Positions 1 through 12,361 of a DNA stretch of 64,000 bases are shown here, piece after piece; position 1 is the first letter of the stretch, and each line of letters opens with the position of its first letter. The stretch spans positions 84,464,530 to 84,528,529 of the forward strand of contig CM042143.1 in the NCBI GenBank assembly GCA_023376005.1, given 5' to 3'. The notes below the pieces were generated by a model, which was not told the DNA's origin, ran no database searches, and saw nothing but the letters and a program-made list of their open reading frames with translations. This DNA is from Doryteuthis pealeii. Its lineage: Eukaryota > Mollusca > Cephalopoda > Myopsida > Loliginidae. The translations under genes were made by a program, and so were the position numbers.

Positions 1-1284
1 TTAACAAAATCATGTCCACTTTTGTACCCCCAATTCCGGGGCTTTAAATTCTCATTGAGGATATTTGCATAATTCAAACAGTTTTGAACTCCATTTACAC
101 AGCTCTATTTAACTAATATGATTAAATAACAATAACCTCAAATAAAAAATCAACTGGGAATGTTACAGGGGTGGTTTCAAGTACACACACTTTCACTTCT
201 AGTAAAGCTGATATAATTGAATGTATTTGTATGAAAATAATGTCAGAATAAGAAATCTAAAACTAATTTGACATAAACATAAAGGTTGAAAATTATGAAA
301 GAAGATTAGAGAATAATTTGTAATTTGATATTCAAAGTAACAAGATATTTGAGATGTTGATAACAAGATGACTATTAGTTAAAGTCTTTTTCTTCAAATT
401 CAACACTTATACATCACAATGTTTGACTTGTGCTTCTTTAATCCTATTTTACATATGAGGCATAGTCACCTTCTCAAATTTAGTGTCCTGATAAATGATA
501 AGATGACAACAACATATATACAAGAGAGAGAATCTAAGATTATCTAATCCTACATAAAATGTGATCTGAAAAAATGACAAAAAGAAACTTGCTGAAAAGT
601 TTATATTGTTATTTGACTATCATATCAGATTTTATAGATACACAAACTATTTCTTTTTATATATATAAACAAGAGCTTAAAAGAAATTTAAACAGTCATT
701 TAATACTTAACATCCTGTAAAGCACACTGCTATTGTATGTGTATTTCTTTACAGAAATAAAATGGTAAACTAAAGCATAACTGTTGACTTGTTTAAAATT
801 TCTTTGGCAAGATTAGTCTAGAAAGTAAAGAGACTGTTTTTTTTTTAATTGTGATTCTGGTCACCATTTTAGGCATTTAAGTTTCCTATTAGTAAATCCA
901 ATAGTAAAATAGTCTCAGTAGTAGAAAGTCGGTTGTATTCCTTGAAATCCTAGGTTAAACAAGTGTGTACTTGTAGCAGAGAATCCAGTTGTAGTCTTTC
1001 TGATATTAAGTCCAGTTAGCAACTGATTTCAGGTCAATTACCAACAACCTTAAATGTATTCTATGTATTTTTTCATTGATCAATGTCTGCTACTGATTTT
1101 GAACATACTGAAAGTCTATAAATAAAAGGGGTGATTTCTTGCACATCTCATACCTGTGATAGTCCAACATTTTTTGTTTTGCAAAATCAGTTGGTCTATG
1201 TTGAACACAAGAAAAAATATTCAGTTTTTGTTTACCTTTCAGAATTCACATTCAGCTGAGTAATGTAGGATTATTGCAAATTTG
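1..1284. other. AT-rich DNA without recognised feature
   Basis: No convincing open frame, tRNA-like box or known repeat end was seen. The stretch holds scattered poly-T/poly-A runs and is interrupted only by the LINE-E tail that starts at its right edge. Confidence 0.5.
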
Positions 1285-1550
1285 TTTGGTTGGCTGATTG
1301 GTTGGATTTTATGGCATGTCAACCCTTCTTGGGTTATTTCATGCTGAAGACATTTTGTTTTATTCATTCTTGACTCAATTTTTTTAAACACATTTTTAAA
1401 AATTCATGTTGTTTTATTTAACCCATAAATAGGACCCTAACAGGTACTACCACTCCAAGTCAGAGTGGACCTTAGAGGAATGCTGATCAAGAAGTACTTC
1501 ACACTCCCCTGAGCTCCAGAATTGAACCTCACCATCAGATATGTCTGTAG
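1285..1550 (-). repeat. LINE-E 3' end, partial copy
   Basis: Read on the minus strand, the copy ends in a hairpin (AACCC/GGGTT, around 1321-1336), then an ATGCCATAAAA block and CCAA repeats seen on the plus strand as TTGGTTGG. The conserved core around 1435-1475 (GACCCTAACAGGTACTACCA type) and the block that follows to about 1545 recur at 19.2, 20.8, 39.5, 58.9 and 59.2 kb. Only the 3' untranslated part is present here. Assignment to a LINE rests on the longer copies at 20.7 and 39.2 kb, which keep an open C-terminus in the same sense. Confidence 0.7.
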
Positions 1551-2127
1551 CCTAATGTTGAAATAAGAAATTAATTTCATACAACAAAATCTCCTTTTTT
1601 GTCAATGCACATAATTCAATAGCGACTTACATAGGTTAAACATTGTACAGTGAAAATTACAATTGCAAATTCAGTTAGCAATTGTCAGACTACAGACTTA
1701 TTGATCAATTCTTTTTTCTACTAAATCTTTAAGAATTACCAATTTTCAAGGTGAAGGTTGAGAGCAACACTTTGAAATCAAGAAAAAAAGCTATCAACAA
1801 AACAATCAATTCTTTAAAAAAACACAAAAAAAACAAAAAAAAAAAAAGGTTTTTGATAAATAAGATTAAAAATAAATGATAAAACATAGTTATTCATTTT
1901 CAATTTTATTTTATCAAATAATCTGTTTTTCCTTTTTTAATAATTGATTTTTTATGGTAAAATATGCCAATTAGCTAACCTGATCTGGAAAAAAGAAATT
2001 GATACCTTTGTCAAGTAATACAGTAGGCTAGTCAGAAACTTGTTTGCAGTATGAAGAAGTAGGTTACATAATTTTAACCCAAACCTCAACAAATGAACCA
2101 AGAAAAAACAGACACACATGAATAGAT

Positions 2128-2132
<5 letters not shown>

Positions 2133-2208
<76 letters not shown>
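2133..2208. repeat. (TA)n/(TAGA)n microsatellite
   Basis: An uninterrupted TA run changes at about 2171 into GATA/TAGA tetranucleotides. Confidence 0.97.
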
Positions 2209-2209
<1 letters not shown>

Positions 2210-3079
2210 AAGGGTATGAAAAGCACACTTTGTTGTTAAAATGAATATATTTTTATATCTTTTTCATTGCTAATATTGACAATATTTCGATTTATAAAAA
2301 ATCATCAACAGAGCATAATGATAATTAGGTCCGTTTTTAGATGTAAATGCTTTTAATCTGGACTCATCAAGAGAGAAGCAGAAAATAATTTAAATTAAAA
2401 CTGGATGCATTGTTTTTATCCAAAAAGCGTGTGATCACTTTGTCTTGTTCATTCACTGTGTTCTCGCTCTTTCACTACATCATGTTCTTTTACTATGTCG
2501 CGTTCCTTCGGTGTAACAGTTTTTACAAGAAAAAGAAATACTTCAAATTCAAAAAGAGAAAAATTCTCTTTTTCAAAAAGTAGAGTTTTAACTTGTTCAT
2601 GGTCGGTTAGTAACGGATTTTTTCAGAAAAGAAATGTTTTTATTTAATTATTTAAAAAATTACTTTTTATGTAAAATATGAATGGTGTAAGGGTGTATTG
2701 GAATAATGTGAAAAAAAAAAAAAAATCTTCTTTGAATGAGTTGACAACCCCCTCTTAAAAAAAAAAAATAAAAAATAAAGTTCATTCATACCATTTTATA
2801 AAATTTTAAAAAATGATGAATGATCAATTTTAAAAAGGTACACACCCAGGGTTATATTGTAACAAGTTGTGGAGGTATTTTAGTTAATTCTTGAACTATG
2901 TCTTTTCCTGTAAACAGCTTATATTAAGTTATAGACAAACCCAGTTTTAAAAAGATAGACTAGGTTGATAACAAAAGTGATTCTATTTTTTTTTCTTTCT
3001 AAATACTGTATATTCATTTAATACACATACTTGAACAGTTTGGTCAAGACCTGTTGATTCTTACTGCAATTGGTTTCTA

Positions 3080-3081
<2 letters not shown>

Positions 3082-3178
<97 letters not shown>

Positions 3179-3196
3179 TGAGTGTGTGTGTGTGTG
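3082..3196. repeat. (TA)n(TG)n compound microsatellite
   Basis: About 58 bases of TA are followed by about 40 bases of TG and a short interrupted TG extension. The minus-strand frame across it, rich in His-Thr and Ile-Tyr, is a by-product. Confidence 0.97.
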
Positions 3197-3351
3197 CTAA
3201 GCAAACAGTATGTTTTTGTAGGTCTAATATTTCTTGAGATCCCACATACACAAAATACTTATCTGAACATCCCACTCTCACTACAGAAACTGTTCAACAA
3301 GATTTAATCTACTTTTTCTTATAGTGCTTCTTTAGATAAAGGACACATTCT

Positions 3352-3352
3352 G

Positions 3353-3408
<56 letters not shown>
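3352..3408. repeat. (TC)n(TA)n microsatellite
   Basis: A short CT run passes directly into a TA run of about 40 bases. Confidence 0.95.
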
Positions 3409-3410
<2 letters not shown>

Positions 3411-4559
3411 CTGTAAAAAAAACAACTTGTATATGAGTTACAAGTAAACAAGTGATGATTTAAAAATTATATACGTATAAATTTTTATTTTTATTTTCTA
3501 AATTGACTTTACGTTTGAGAGTGCAAAATTAAACGCTTGAGAATCTGTAATCCTATCTTTGATGACAGTTTAATAATACTTATTACATTATTTTGGCCTT
3601 TGAGAAGTTAAACTGATTCTATTGTTTAGTGGTCAATATAATGCTCATGAATCTTGTCAGAGTCAAAGGTATTTTTAAAAAGGATAATTTTTTTTCTCCC
3701 CACTGTGCTAAATATAAGCTTGAGATCTAGAGTATGAAGTATTATTGTATATAATACGGTGATAGTGAAAAATATTTTTGGCCACCTGAATCACAAATAT
3801 TTGGCAAGAAGTAGAGCATGATAATAAAGAGTGATAGAGAAAAATATTTACAGACAGACAAAAAAGAAATGTAAAATAAAGAAAGAAATCAAGCAAATAT
3901 CTAAGATACAATATAGATTTTTTTTTTCTTCTGAATGTCTTTTTCTGAAGTGACTATTGTATTCAAAAAAGATTTGAAATATCAATATTATTCAAGTGCA
4001 TATAGATTTAAATAAAATAAAAAAATTAAACTTTTTCTCTAGAGTAGAGAAGAAGAAAAAAAGAGGAAAAATATTTGTTTTGTTACATCTTGAGCCACAA
4101 TAGTAACTGGAAAATGTCACAATGACTTTTGGTGAAGTTAAAAGGAGTTTCATATCTCAGCAAACATATGCACATTGATAAAAGACAGTGTCAGTAAATG
4201 TTTACATAAAAATCTATAGATTCATAGTTAAATAATGTGGTAGCAGTGCTACAATACAATGGTTATTGTGAAGATAGCAACAAGCATAACAAAGGAATCA
4301 AAAATGATCTGTTGAGAATTTATTGGAGAGAACAAGAAGAATACAAAATAGGAAAAGATAATGAATAACAAACAACAACTGAACCAAGTTGAAAATGTTG
4401 ACAAAAGAAATAGACAATGTCAATTTACAAAGCAAAACACTAACAAAAAAAAGAAAAAAAAAAAGGAGTAACAAAAAATAAATAAATCAAATAAACACAA
4501 TGGGTCAGTTAGTTATGGACGGCTTTGTTTGTGGGTAAGGAGTTCAACATACTTCTTTA
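3409..4559. other. AT-rich DNA without recognised feature
   Basis: Nothing recognisable was seen. There are A-rich runs near 4440-4500 and a pyrimidine/purine asymmetry near 4040-4070. The minus-strand open frame near 3.7-3.9 kb is Phe/Leu/Ser-rich and not protein-like. Confidence 0.5.
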
Positions 4560-4819
4560 ACTTTAGCTGACTTTGAGGTCCTGTGTTCAGATTAAGATAC
4601 TTAATAATTAGCATGATCCCAGGGGGGGCATCCCCGTTGGCAGCATCTGCCCTCTCGTCTAATAGGGGCAGGGTCGGGTTTATTGCCCAGTGCCTCAGAC
4701 ACCTCAAAAGAAAGATGTCAATGGGATTCACACAATATTTAAACACTAGCTTCAGTTTGTTTGAGGTTCACCACTATAATGATCCCTGTGTTCAACTGAC
4801 ATGGTAGAATGTTAGTAAA
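4560..4819 (+). repeat. SINE-B copy
   Basis: The copy contains the core GATCCCAGGGGG near 4615, the GGGGCAGGG-TTTATTGCCCAGTGCCT block near 4663-4694, a CACACAATATTTAAACACTAGC block, and a right end of the ACATGGTAGAATGTTAGTA type. These blocks recur in order at 10.8, 30.4, 30.9 and 38.4 kb. The head near 4560-4600 has weak Pol III box resemblance only. Two short open frames here, one on each strand, are by-products of the locally higher GC content. Confidence 0.75.
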
Positions 4820-5119
4820 TATTTACTTTTCTAACTTTATAATGTTACTTATGAAGAAATGATATTATTCTACCTTGTTATTAAAGGTAAGTGGTGATAC
4901 TGGATCCAATATTCAGAAAGCATCATCTAAGACAATGCTACCCAAAGTAAAGGTATGCATACCAATGCTGGTATGAAAGTCATTAACAGCAGGTATGTGG
5001 TGAATTTCCAGTTTCACATTATCATAATATATTCAACATGTAATGTGAAAATGAAAATGCATAAAATATTTTTCAGTATTGTTTAATTCTTTTCACATGC
5101 TGTGATACAATATATATAT

Positions 5120-5397
5120 TTATCAACCAGCAGGATGTGACACAAGGTCAATTTCTTAAGCAGAGTTTAACATGTTTGAATTCATTGTTTTCCTTCTCCT
5201 AGACTGATTACCTAACCAAGGCTAAATAGCCTAGTCTTCCCTACTATTTATCCATAGCTGGAGGGAGAGTAGTTAGATGCATACTTTTCTCAAGGTTATT
5301 AGCGCTATATGAAATGCAAACAGTCTTGTCCAGGATTTGAACTCATGTTGATAAGTCCATTTCATATGTCAATGACCATTACACCACATGCCTCCAT
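5120..5397 (-). repeat. SINE-D copy (tRNA-derived)
   Basis: Minus-strand copy of the family best preserved at 40.65 kb. The right end carries the tRNA-like head (GGTGTAATGG-type A box, degraded B box), the body holds the TATTTATCCATAGCTGG block, and the left end the GGATGTGACACAAGGTCAA tail block. A TA-rich stretch abuts the 3' end at about 5111-5120. Confidence 0.8.
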
Positions 5398-5669
5398 GCT
5401 GTGATACAATATAACAGATAGAAATACTTGGTACTTGATCATAAATCCAATAATAACATGCCACAAATATGATACTAGTCTGTGGCACATTGGAAAAATA
5501 TCCTGCTGGTATGCTGCAGATAGTTTGAGAAACATTAATCTAAGGGACATATGTACACAATAGTTATTGCTTGTTTTAGAAATAATCTTAATATTAGTAG
5601 GAATAGCACTACCCTAGTTATGATTTTTCTTCTTCTAAGTGAACATATAATACTAAAAATTATTGAAGG

Positions 5670-5947
5670 CTAGAAGCAGTTACCCAGCATTGATTAGGTA
5701 GAGGAGGGGGAACCATAGTGTATGAATTTGTTTACTTTTGGGATTTACAAATGCTGAACATTTTTAAGTAGACTTTCAATGCTATCTCTATGTATATCTT
5801 AATTTTTGAATATCTTCAAATATAAATCACATCTCCATAATTTTTGCACAAAAAGCAAGAATTGGTGATATTTAATGTGTATATACATTTTCTTTGTTGT
5901 CTTATTTTCATAGTTTCCTCCAGACATACATACATACACACCAACTG

Positions 5948-5985
<38 letters not shown>
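5670..5985 (-). mobile_element. Hel-1 non-autonomous Helitron
   Basis: On the minus strand the copy ends in a degraded hairpin followed by TTCTAG at 5670-5673 (CTAG end), flanked by host DNA. Body blocks match the full copies at 28.5 and 45.6 kb, including the CCTCCAGACATACATACATA region near 5919-5938. The 5' end runs into a (TA)n stretch (5951-5983), which has probably overgrown the TCTATATATA start. No coding capacity. Helitron ends (5'-TC, 3' hairpin plus CTRR, A/T target) are established family features. Confidence 0.75.
5951..5983. repeat. (TA)n microsatellite
   Basis: Pure TA run at the 5' end of the adjoining Hel-1 copy. Confidence 0.95.
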
Positions 5986-5999
5986 AATAGAAGATCTAA

Positions 6000-6770
6000 T
6001 GGCATATAGTCTTATATTTTACAAAGAAGTGATAGATCTGTGAAAAAGACTTACAAGTAAAAGGAGAAAGAAATATTGAATAGATTATTCTAGTTTGTAT
6101 AAAAAAACATTATATTTATAAGTTAGAAATATAACTTTAAAGAAGAGTAGCACCATTTAAGTAATAGACAATTTCCTAGTCTTTAGAAAACATTTGGACT
6201 ATATAAGTTTATATAACATTCTAGAAGTCGAGAGATGCATTTTTTCTTCTTTTCTTTTAATGCAAAAAAGAAAGAAAAAAAGAAAAACAGAATTTCTACT
6301 GGTGATTTTCAAAACAGACAGACTCTCCAGAGGCAACAATTTTTCTGCTGCATTACTCCACATCTGACCCTGTGCCAAATGGCACTTAACTCTCTATATA
6401 TTAAAATATATATAATATTGTGTAAATACATTCTTTTCCTACTAGAAGAAATGAGTAGAATCTTGGGCAATCCAATTCCCTTTATGCTATTGGGAATAAT
6501 GTGTTTGGCCTTTTTTCAAAGCATAAAGAAATTCATATTATTTTTGATGGATTGGGATCTCACTCCTTGAGAATATAGATTAAAATTTGATTAATATTCA
6601 TTATTTCTTTCACAATATTTAACAGAAACAAAGTTACTGGAGGATTATCAATATTCATACTCTGTCTTCTTTTGTGAGCTAACAAAACCAGTATTACTGA
6701 TGAAACATGATACACATATGCTTTTACATACATGGGCTTACTCTTACAGGTTATCAGAATTATAACTTGA
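6000..6770. other. AT-rich DNA without recognised feature
   Basis: A plus-strand open frame of about 110 codons at 6235-6570 starts in a Phe/Lys-rich simple stretch. It has no recognisable domain and no homopolymer-free core, so it is not called as a gene. Confidence 0.5.
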
Positions 6771-6771
6771 G

Positions 6772-6772
<1 letters not shown>

Positions 6773-6831
<59 letters not shown>
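6773..6831. repeat. (GA)n microsatellite
   Basis: Nearly 60 bases of pure GA, followed by TGCA-type alternation and shorter TA/CA runs at 6925-6977. It generates a poly Ser-Leu frame on the minus strand. Confidence 0.97.
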
Positions 6832-6834
<3 letters not shown>

Positions 6835-6979
6835 TGTGCATGCATGCATGTGTATATATGATATGCATGTTGTAGTTTAAAAATAAATTGTTCATTTTTT
6901 CTTTCTCCAAAGAGTCATTTCTTATATATATATATATATATATACACACACTTAAACACACACATATATATATATATAC

Positions 6980-7862
6980 AACACAAAAATATAACCAATC
7001 ATATGAACTTGAAATTTGTACAAAATGCATTATACCAATTAGAATGTAAATTTACAAAAAAAATAAATACAAAAATAAAACCTTATTACTAAAATAATAA
7101 AATATTTCCTAATAATATCAAAATCCTGTTTTTTTTTCTCATTTAGAATAACAAAACCTGTATTATTTTAAAAGAGAAGAAAATATATATGGGTTGAATA
7201 TAAATTAATAGATAATTTTATTGTTATATGAATGTGAATTACATAAGATTGAATCAGTAATAAAAAGCTTGAATTGATAACTAAAGGATGTAAAATTCAG
7301 ATGAAAATTCTGAGTTGGCTAAGACTTATTAAAATAATGAAAAGCAAGAAATTAAGATTCCATTAAAATACATCCAAAAGGCCATTTTCAGCCAGACAAG
7401 TAGGTATATAAAATTAACAATATTTAGATATAAAACTAATTTCAATATTAGAATGTGTATGTATGTATTTATGTATATGTAAGAATAATTGTTTTTTTGT
7501 TTTTTGTTTTTTTTTTGCGTGTACAGCATTGGCAACTTGTATAATTCCAGTAAGAAGATGATAGACAAGCCAATAAGGTAATTGCAGGTGGTCTGTAAAT
7601 CCATTGCCAGACCAAGCAATCTACTTTGGCCAATCCTATATGTAAATGTTCCAAACTTTTTGCTTAGATTGACTTATACTACATTAGCAATTTCAAGTTG
7701 GAGAAAACTTTAAACATCTTTTGCCATCCTATTAAGACAAGTGGATAAATTCTTCATCTTGCCTAATAGATTTTCACAAACAGAAAAATCTACTGTTAAG
7801 AGTTAACTTATCTAACCTCCTAGTCTGATGTAAGAATGGTGTTTGGCTCAATTTTATGTATT
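6980..7862. other. AT-rich DNA without recognised feature
   Basis: No repeat family of this window occurs here. A slightly more GC-balanced patch at about 7515-7640 follows a poly-T/ACAG sequence that resembles a splice acceptor, but no frame of useful length continues from it. Confidence 0.45.
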
Positions 7863-8130
7863 CACTCAACCCATCCACCACAGGTAGGATGTAATACAAT
7901 ATAAGTGTTTAAGTGGAGTACAAATGGTTTAAATTCAGAGTTTTCCTTCTCCTAGACCGGTTACTGCAACAAGGCTAAAGAACCCTGTCTGACCTACGAT
8001 TTATCCATAGCTGGTGGGGGATGGGTTGCAAGAAGAGACGGATTCATGCCTTTCCCAAGACCATTAGTATGAAAAATGAAATGCAGACAGCCTCATCCAT
8101 TTCCTGATAATTGTTAGACTATGTGCCTCA
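7863..8130 (-). repeat. SINE-D copy, diverged
   Basis: It contains the CTTCTCCTAGAC and ATTTATCCATAGCTGG blocks and the GAAATGCAGACAGCCTCATCC block of SINE-D in the same order as at 5.1 kb. The tRNA-like head at the right end is badly degraded. Confidence 0.75.
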
Positions 8131-9480
8131 GTTGTAAGAATGGAGGTTGAAAACTAAGATTACCAACCAGTTATATTCTACTGCGATATTGCTCAAGGAC
8201 ATTGATACATTTGTAAAGAATTTTCACTGCAGCAGAGTGTGATTTAACTCTATTCCTGGTGATGATTCACTGATACTATTGTATATTAACTGAAAAAATA
8301 TGAAAAGAAATCATGACTTAAGAATGATTTTTCAGGTAGTCACTTTCTAACTGCTTATAAAACATCTGATACTGACTGGGATTAACTATATGTTTATCTT
8401 GTACCAGCTGCTTAACATTCTTGCTGGCTGTAGTTTCTTATATCAAAATCAAAAAGTTTATCTTAGAGTTTGGGTCAAATTCTTCAGTTTGGATTGCTAA
8501 ATGCATCAAAAAACAAAAAAGTGTCTGTCACTTCAAAATAATTATAATCTCAATCAAATAAAACTGATGAATTTTATGAATAGAGTATTAAGAGTTTTGA
8601 TTTCTAGTGTTATTAGGAGTTCCTTTGGGTTTTATACATTGGGAATCTGATCATTATAATTATTTTTTTGATTACATTTTACTTATAGGGATTGATTAAA
8701 AGATTAGGGAAATTGTTTAGTAGTATTTTAACTATAGTAGAGTTCATACTAAAGTAGTCTCAACAAACTGGGATAATTCTTCAGATGCATTATACTTTCA
8801 TTTTTTTTAAATGTCAAATGGAAGTTGTAGAGCTATTGAATATTCATATAGACAAAAAAGCACATAGGAAAAATAAGATTTCCTGACATTATTAAAATTA
8901 AAGCAATCTTCAAAACAGTAAAGTAGAGCAATCTCACATTATTGAAATAAGGATAACCAAAATAAAAGATTTATTACAGTGAATTCTAATTCTGCTTTGC
9001 TCACTATCACTTACAATTTATTAAAAAGGTCAAAGAATATTGTTTGAATATTCTGTCCTACAAATATGAATGATTAGTATGTAAAGATTCATGTTGAGTG
9101 ACCAGTATTCAGCTTTGTTGCAAGCTAAGTCTGTTCTGAGAATCCAGACTTGGTAGATGATTTAAATAGCAGGTTGGGCTATTCCACTTGTATATCTTGG
9201 CCAAGTCCATACCCAGGATTCTCATTAGCTGCTGGTATATCCACACTAAATGTTTGGTATATATCCACACTAAATGTGGATATATACTAAACACTGTTCT
9301 GGTAGTTTGTACAGAGTGTATTCGATTACACTGTCTTTTTTTTTTTGTCTGGTGACTGGACGCTAGTCACAACCTTCCTGTGAAGGTGAGTATGATGTTG
9401 ATTCTACATTGGTGGCTATCATTTTTGAAGGACAATTCTTAGTTCTTATTCATCAGACACCAAGAAAAAAGTCAGTTTAA
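8131..9480. other. AT-rich DNA without recognised feature
   Basis: No known repeat end or protein motif was recognised. A short local duplication is visible near 9235-9285, where a TATATCCACACTAAATGT-type segment occurs about three times. Confidence 0.45.
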
Positions 9481-9484
9481 CATC

Positions 9485-9620
9485 TGGAAGGAAAAATTGT
9501 CCAGGAACCAAGAATGAGAAAATTGTTTGTTATTACAATCAATATAAGACTAAGAGTCAAGAAAATATTGTGTGGGAATGTAGGGGGAAAAAAGGACATT
9601 TTTCAAGTTGTAATGGATAG
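9485..9620 (+). pseudogene. possible retrotransposon Gag-like Cys fragment
   Basis: One frame reads through CYYNQYKTKSQ, then a run ending WECRGKKGHFS. It loosely resembles the short Cys-containing tail of Ty3/Gypsy-type Gag proteins in invertebrates (Cys-Tyr-Tyr-His start, later Cys-x-x-x-Cys). The His is replaced, no other part of a Gag, protease or RT frame was seen nearby, and stops occur upstream. Chance similarity is quite possible. Confidence 0.2.
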
Positions 9621-10544
9621 GTACATCATATTAACGGTGACATATTTTACCTGAATACATTCCCACTTGCAGATGCATATTCATTAAATTATGATGCAGC
9701 TATTAAATTGTAATGCTTGAACAATTTCTGGGCACAAAATGAAATAGAGAAGATTTTGTTAAAATCTCAGCGGAAACAGGTGCCATAAGCCACAACAAAT
9801 AACAGCTTGTCTTTTGTAAAACAAGCAGAAATGTAAAACAATTTTGCTTTGAAACCAGCTCAGCTGGGGAGATTATTATTATAATATATTTACACACATG
9901 TGTGAGATACACATATACATACACACATCTCTATAAGTTAAATATATATTTAGTTTTGTAAGCAGACAAAATCCTATAGTTAACCAAATTGATCTTTTTT
10001 TTTTCTTTCTTAAATAAAAAGCCAAGATGAAGCCACAAAGTAGAAACACCTGGAATTGACAATGTAATAGTGATTGTAAGATTATTTCAAACAAGTTATA
10101 TAATTCTTTTACGTGTTTGTGTTAGTCAAAGTGAGTTTGTTTATTATTAATTGTAAAAGAAAAAAAAAAACTACCGTTGAAATAAAAATAACAGAAATCA
10201 TTGTTTGAAAGACAATCATTCAGTATTATTATTGATAAAAATGTAAATAAAAAAATATAAAAACAAAGCAAGTGGTTATATACAAGATTGTTTTAATTTT
10301 CACAATGATGAACAAATGATAAATATGAATATTTAAAATGAAGTTAGAAAAAATAAATATTCTCCGTTGATCATGACAATTACAGAAAAAAATGAAGTAA
10401 GGTTTGAAATATACAAAATAACTGACATGAAATTAAAACAATAATAAATGATTTGAAAAGTTTTAAAAACTAAGTGGTTTATGGTTTCAAAGGAAAACTC
10501 TTTTGTTCAAGACTTACAGATGCAATAAACTCATGTCATAGTTT
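9621..10544. other. AT-rich DNA without recognised feature
   Basis: Nothing recognised. The minus-strand short frames near 9.7-10.1 kb are not protein-like. Confidence 0.45.
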
Positions 10545-10685
10545 CTGTCTAAATCTCTGAGATGAGAAATTATCATTATTATTCAAATGTGCCCAGTCTA
10601 GTGTCCTTATCATAATATTTTGGCTGTTCTACTCTCAGGCCTTCTTCAGGTGTCTCTTGTAGTCACTAACCATATGTGAATTCAA
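10545..10685 (-). repeat. possible inverted Penelope-like terminal fragment
   Basis: The minus strand contains ACCTGAAGAAGGCCTGAGAG (10629-10648) followed by an AACAGCCAAAATATT-type block. This kind of CTGAAGAAGGC motif is typical of untranslated ends of some Penelope-like elements. It lies directly upstream of the RT remnant but in opposite orientation. Inverted terminal fragments are known for Penelope elements, so the pairing makes sense, but identity by motif alone is weak. Confidence 0.3.
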
Positions 10686-10699
10686 ATTTAACCCTTTAT

Positions 10700-11968
10700 T
10701 TAATCCATGATAGATAACCTAATGGAGATGGTGACATTCTGTATACAAATAACATACTGGACTTCTAAAGGCTCAGCTATGAGTTTAGTATTATCTCTAG
10801 GGATGGCAAATATATATATTGAATACTTCAAAGAAAATGGTTACCCAGCCTTCAGACCCAGTGTCCAGTGGCTTTGGCCATTGAAGTGGTAAGATATTTA
10901 ATATCAGCATGATCCCAGGAGTCCATACCCCCAAGCCCCTCATCTAAAAGGGGCAGGACTGGGTTTATTATCCAGTACCTAAGGTGCCTCAAAAGAGGAA
11001 TGCCAAGAGGATTCACACAATTTTTAAACACTAGCTATGCATGAGCCTTGGTTTGTGTATGGTTCCCTATTATAATGATGCTTGTGTTTGACTGACATGG
11101 TGGGATGTCAGTAGATACTTCAAGGAAAGAAGAACAATACCACTGAAGCCAACCATTTGGAAAAAGGATTACTGGATCAGATGAACTCAATAAGAAGACC
11201 CTCAATAAGAAAGTTTTCACATTGGAAAAGGAAACAGAAAACGAATAAGCTTTTCAGGATGATGTGCAAGTAACTTGCATAGAAAATGGGTTCAAGGCAT
11301 CTGAATATATTGAAAGCCAAACTTCTTCACTGGAGAATTTGAACTTCAGTTGTGAAAAAAGGGATTGCTATCTGTTTACAACATTGAGCAAAACTCATAA
11401 GTGGTGACTGAGGCATCAATATCAATAAAAGATTATCAGCAAGAGAAACTCCCTTCAGAATAGAAACTACTCAGCAAACATAATAACAATTTCTATGAGA
11501 AGAGTCAAGTAAAATAATTAGAAAACTAGCAGTCACTAAGTCTACCTTAGATCAGAGACATGTTGCAAAAGTTTCAGAAGATCTTCAGTCCATACAACAT
11601 CAGGACAATATTTAAAAGCAGTTCCACCCTTTAGAGATATCTCTGTCAAATTAAGCATTCCTCAGAAAAGAATATGATCAAAAACTGTGTATATTTCATC
11701 CTGTGTAGTTGTCCCTAAAAGGTTTAGGCTAGAAGTACATTGAAAAGTCATAATCTGAGGTGATGAAATCAGGCATAGTTGATCATATGTGAAGAAAGAA
11801 AATGAAAAGTCATCAACATTTGTGGAACGAAACTGGTATAATAGATATAAAACATCATTGTAAGATAAGTCAACTGAAAGAATTAGTGCATATGTTAGGC
11901 TCTAATAAACTTCTTAGCTTGGCATAGAAATGAATAATACCACATCAAAGCCTCTAATTAAAATAATA
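10700..11968 (+). pseudogene. Penelope-like retroelement ORF remnant (RT and endonuclease)
   Basis: The first part (to 10836) reads LMEMVTFCIQITYW and then GSAMSLVLSLGMANIYIEYF, matching the RT motif of Penelope-like elements (GxAMGSPLSPxxANxxMExFE). After an inserted SINE-B the frame resumes at 11115 with PLKPTIWKKDYW, where these RTs carry W-x-RYVDD; the catalytic YVDD is lost. Further frames match the downstream RT (LLDQMNSI; FTLEKETENE; ENGFKASEYIES; LENLNFS), the linker before the endonuclease (FRDISVKLSIPQKR near 11631-11672) and the C-terminal part of the GIY-YIG region (EVMKSGIVDHM; LKELVHML), ending near KPLIKI at about 11966. Several stops and frameshifts make it non-functional. The N-terminal part of the RT is absent. 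The assignment rests on ordered motif matches across about 1 kb. Confidence 0.75.
10837..11114 (+). mobile_element. SINE-B inserted in Penelope remnant
   Basis: It is flanked by 14-bp direct repeats with one mismatch (ATACTTCAAAGAAA at 10823-10836 and ATACTTCAAGGAAA at 11115-11128), which are copies of the Penelope coding sequence. Removing one repeat and the insert rejoins the RT frame. The element contains the GATCCCAGG core, the GGGGCAGG-TTTATT block and the ACATGGTGGGATGTCAGTA right end. No poly-A tail is visible. It is a short retroposon of uncertain promoter type. Confidence 0.85.
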
Positions 11969-11970
11969 AA

Positions 11971-12361
11971 ACAACCATCAAATGTGAATATACTCAGTAA
12001 AATTTCATATGAATTTATAGTTAATAAAATCCAAAATTATTTTATAGTTAATTCAAATTTTAAATTGGTGATTAGATTTTTTTCTGATATCACATATATA
12101 AATAAGGAACAAATAAAACCAAAGTTTAAAAAAAACAACAAAAAACAACTTTTCTTTGGTCAATTATTTTATTTATAATTCTAAAATTATACTTTGTATA
12201 ATTAAAAGGCTTAACGCTAAAAGTGGATCAATAGCAAAAATACTTATTTCATATTGATTGGGATAATTTTATGATTGAAGTACAAATAGGCTCAAAATTT
12301 ACATATTTTCAACTTTTCTTAGAAAGACTAAATGATCTTTGGTTAACAATGGATAATGAAT
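11971..12361 (+). repeat. 390-bp repeat, left copy
   Basis: It is near-identical, in inverted orientation, to 14982-15370. Both keep a frame containing KISYEFIVNKIQNYF, but similarity is equally high outside that frame. The repeat starts within a few bases of the end of the Penelope-like ORF. The simplest reading is the 3' untranslated region of that element, the other copy being a 5'-truncated insertion. An unrelated repeat inserted next to the ORF is the alternative. Confidence 0.75.

Noticed and set aside
6235..6570. 111-codon plus-strand frame
   Set aside because: It starts in Phe and Lys runs. No domain, no conserved neighbour and no splice support.
6560..7030. 156-codon minus-strand frame
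   Set aside because: It depends on GA and TA microsatellites that give Ser-Leu and Ile-Tyr repeats.
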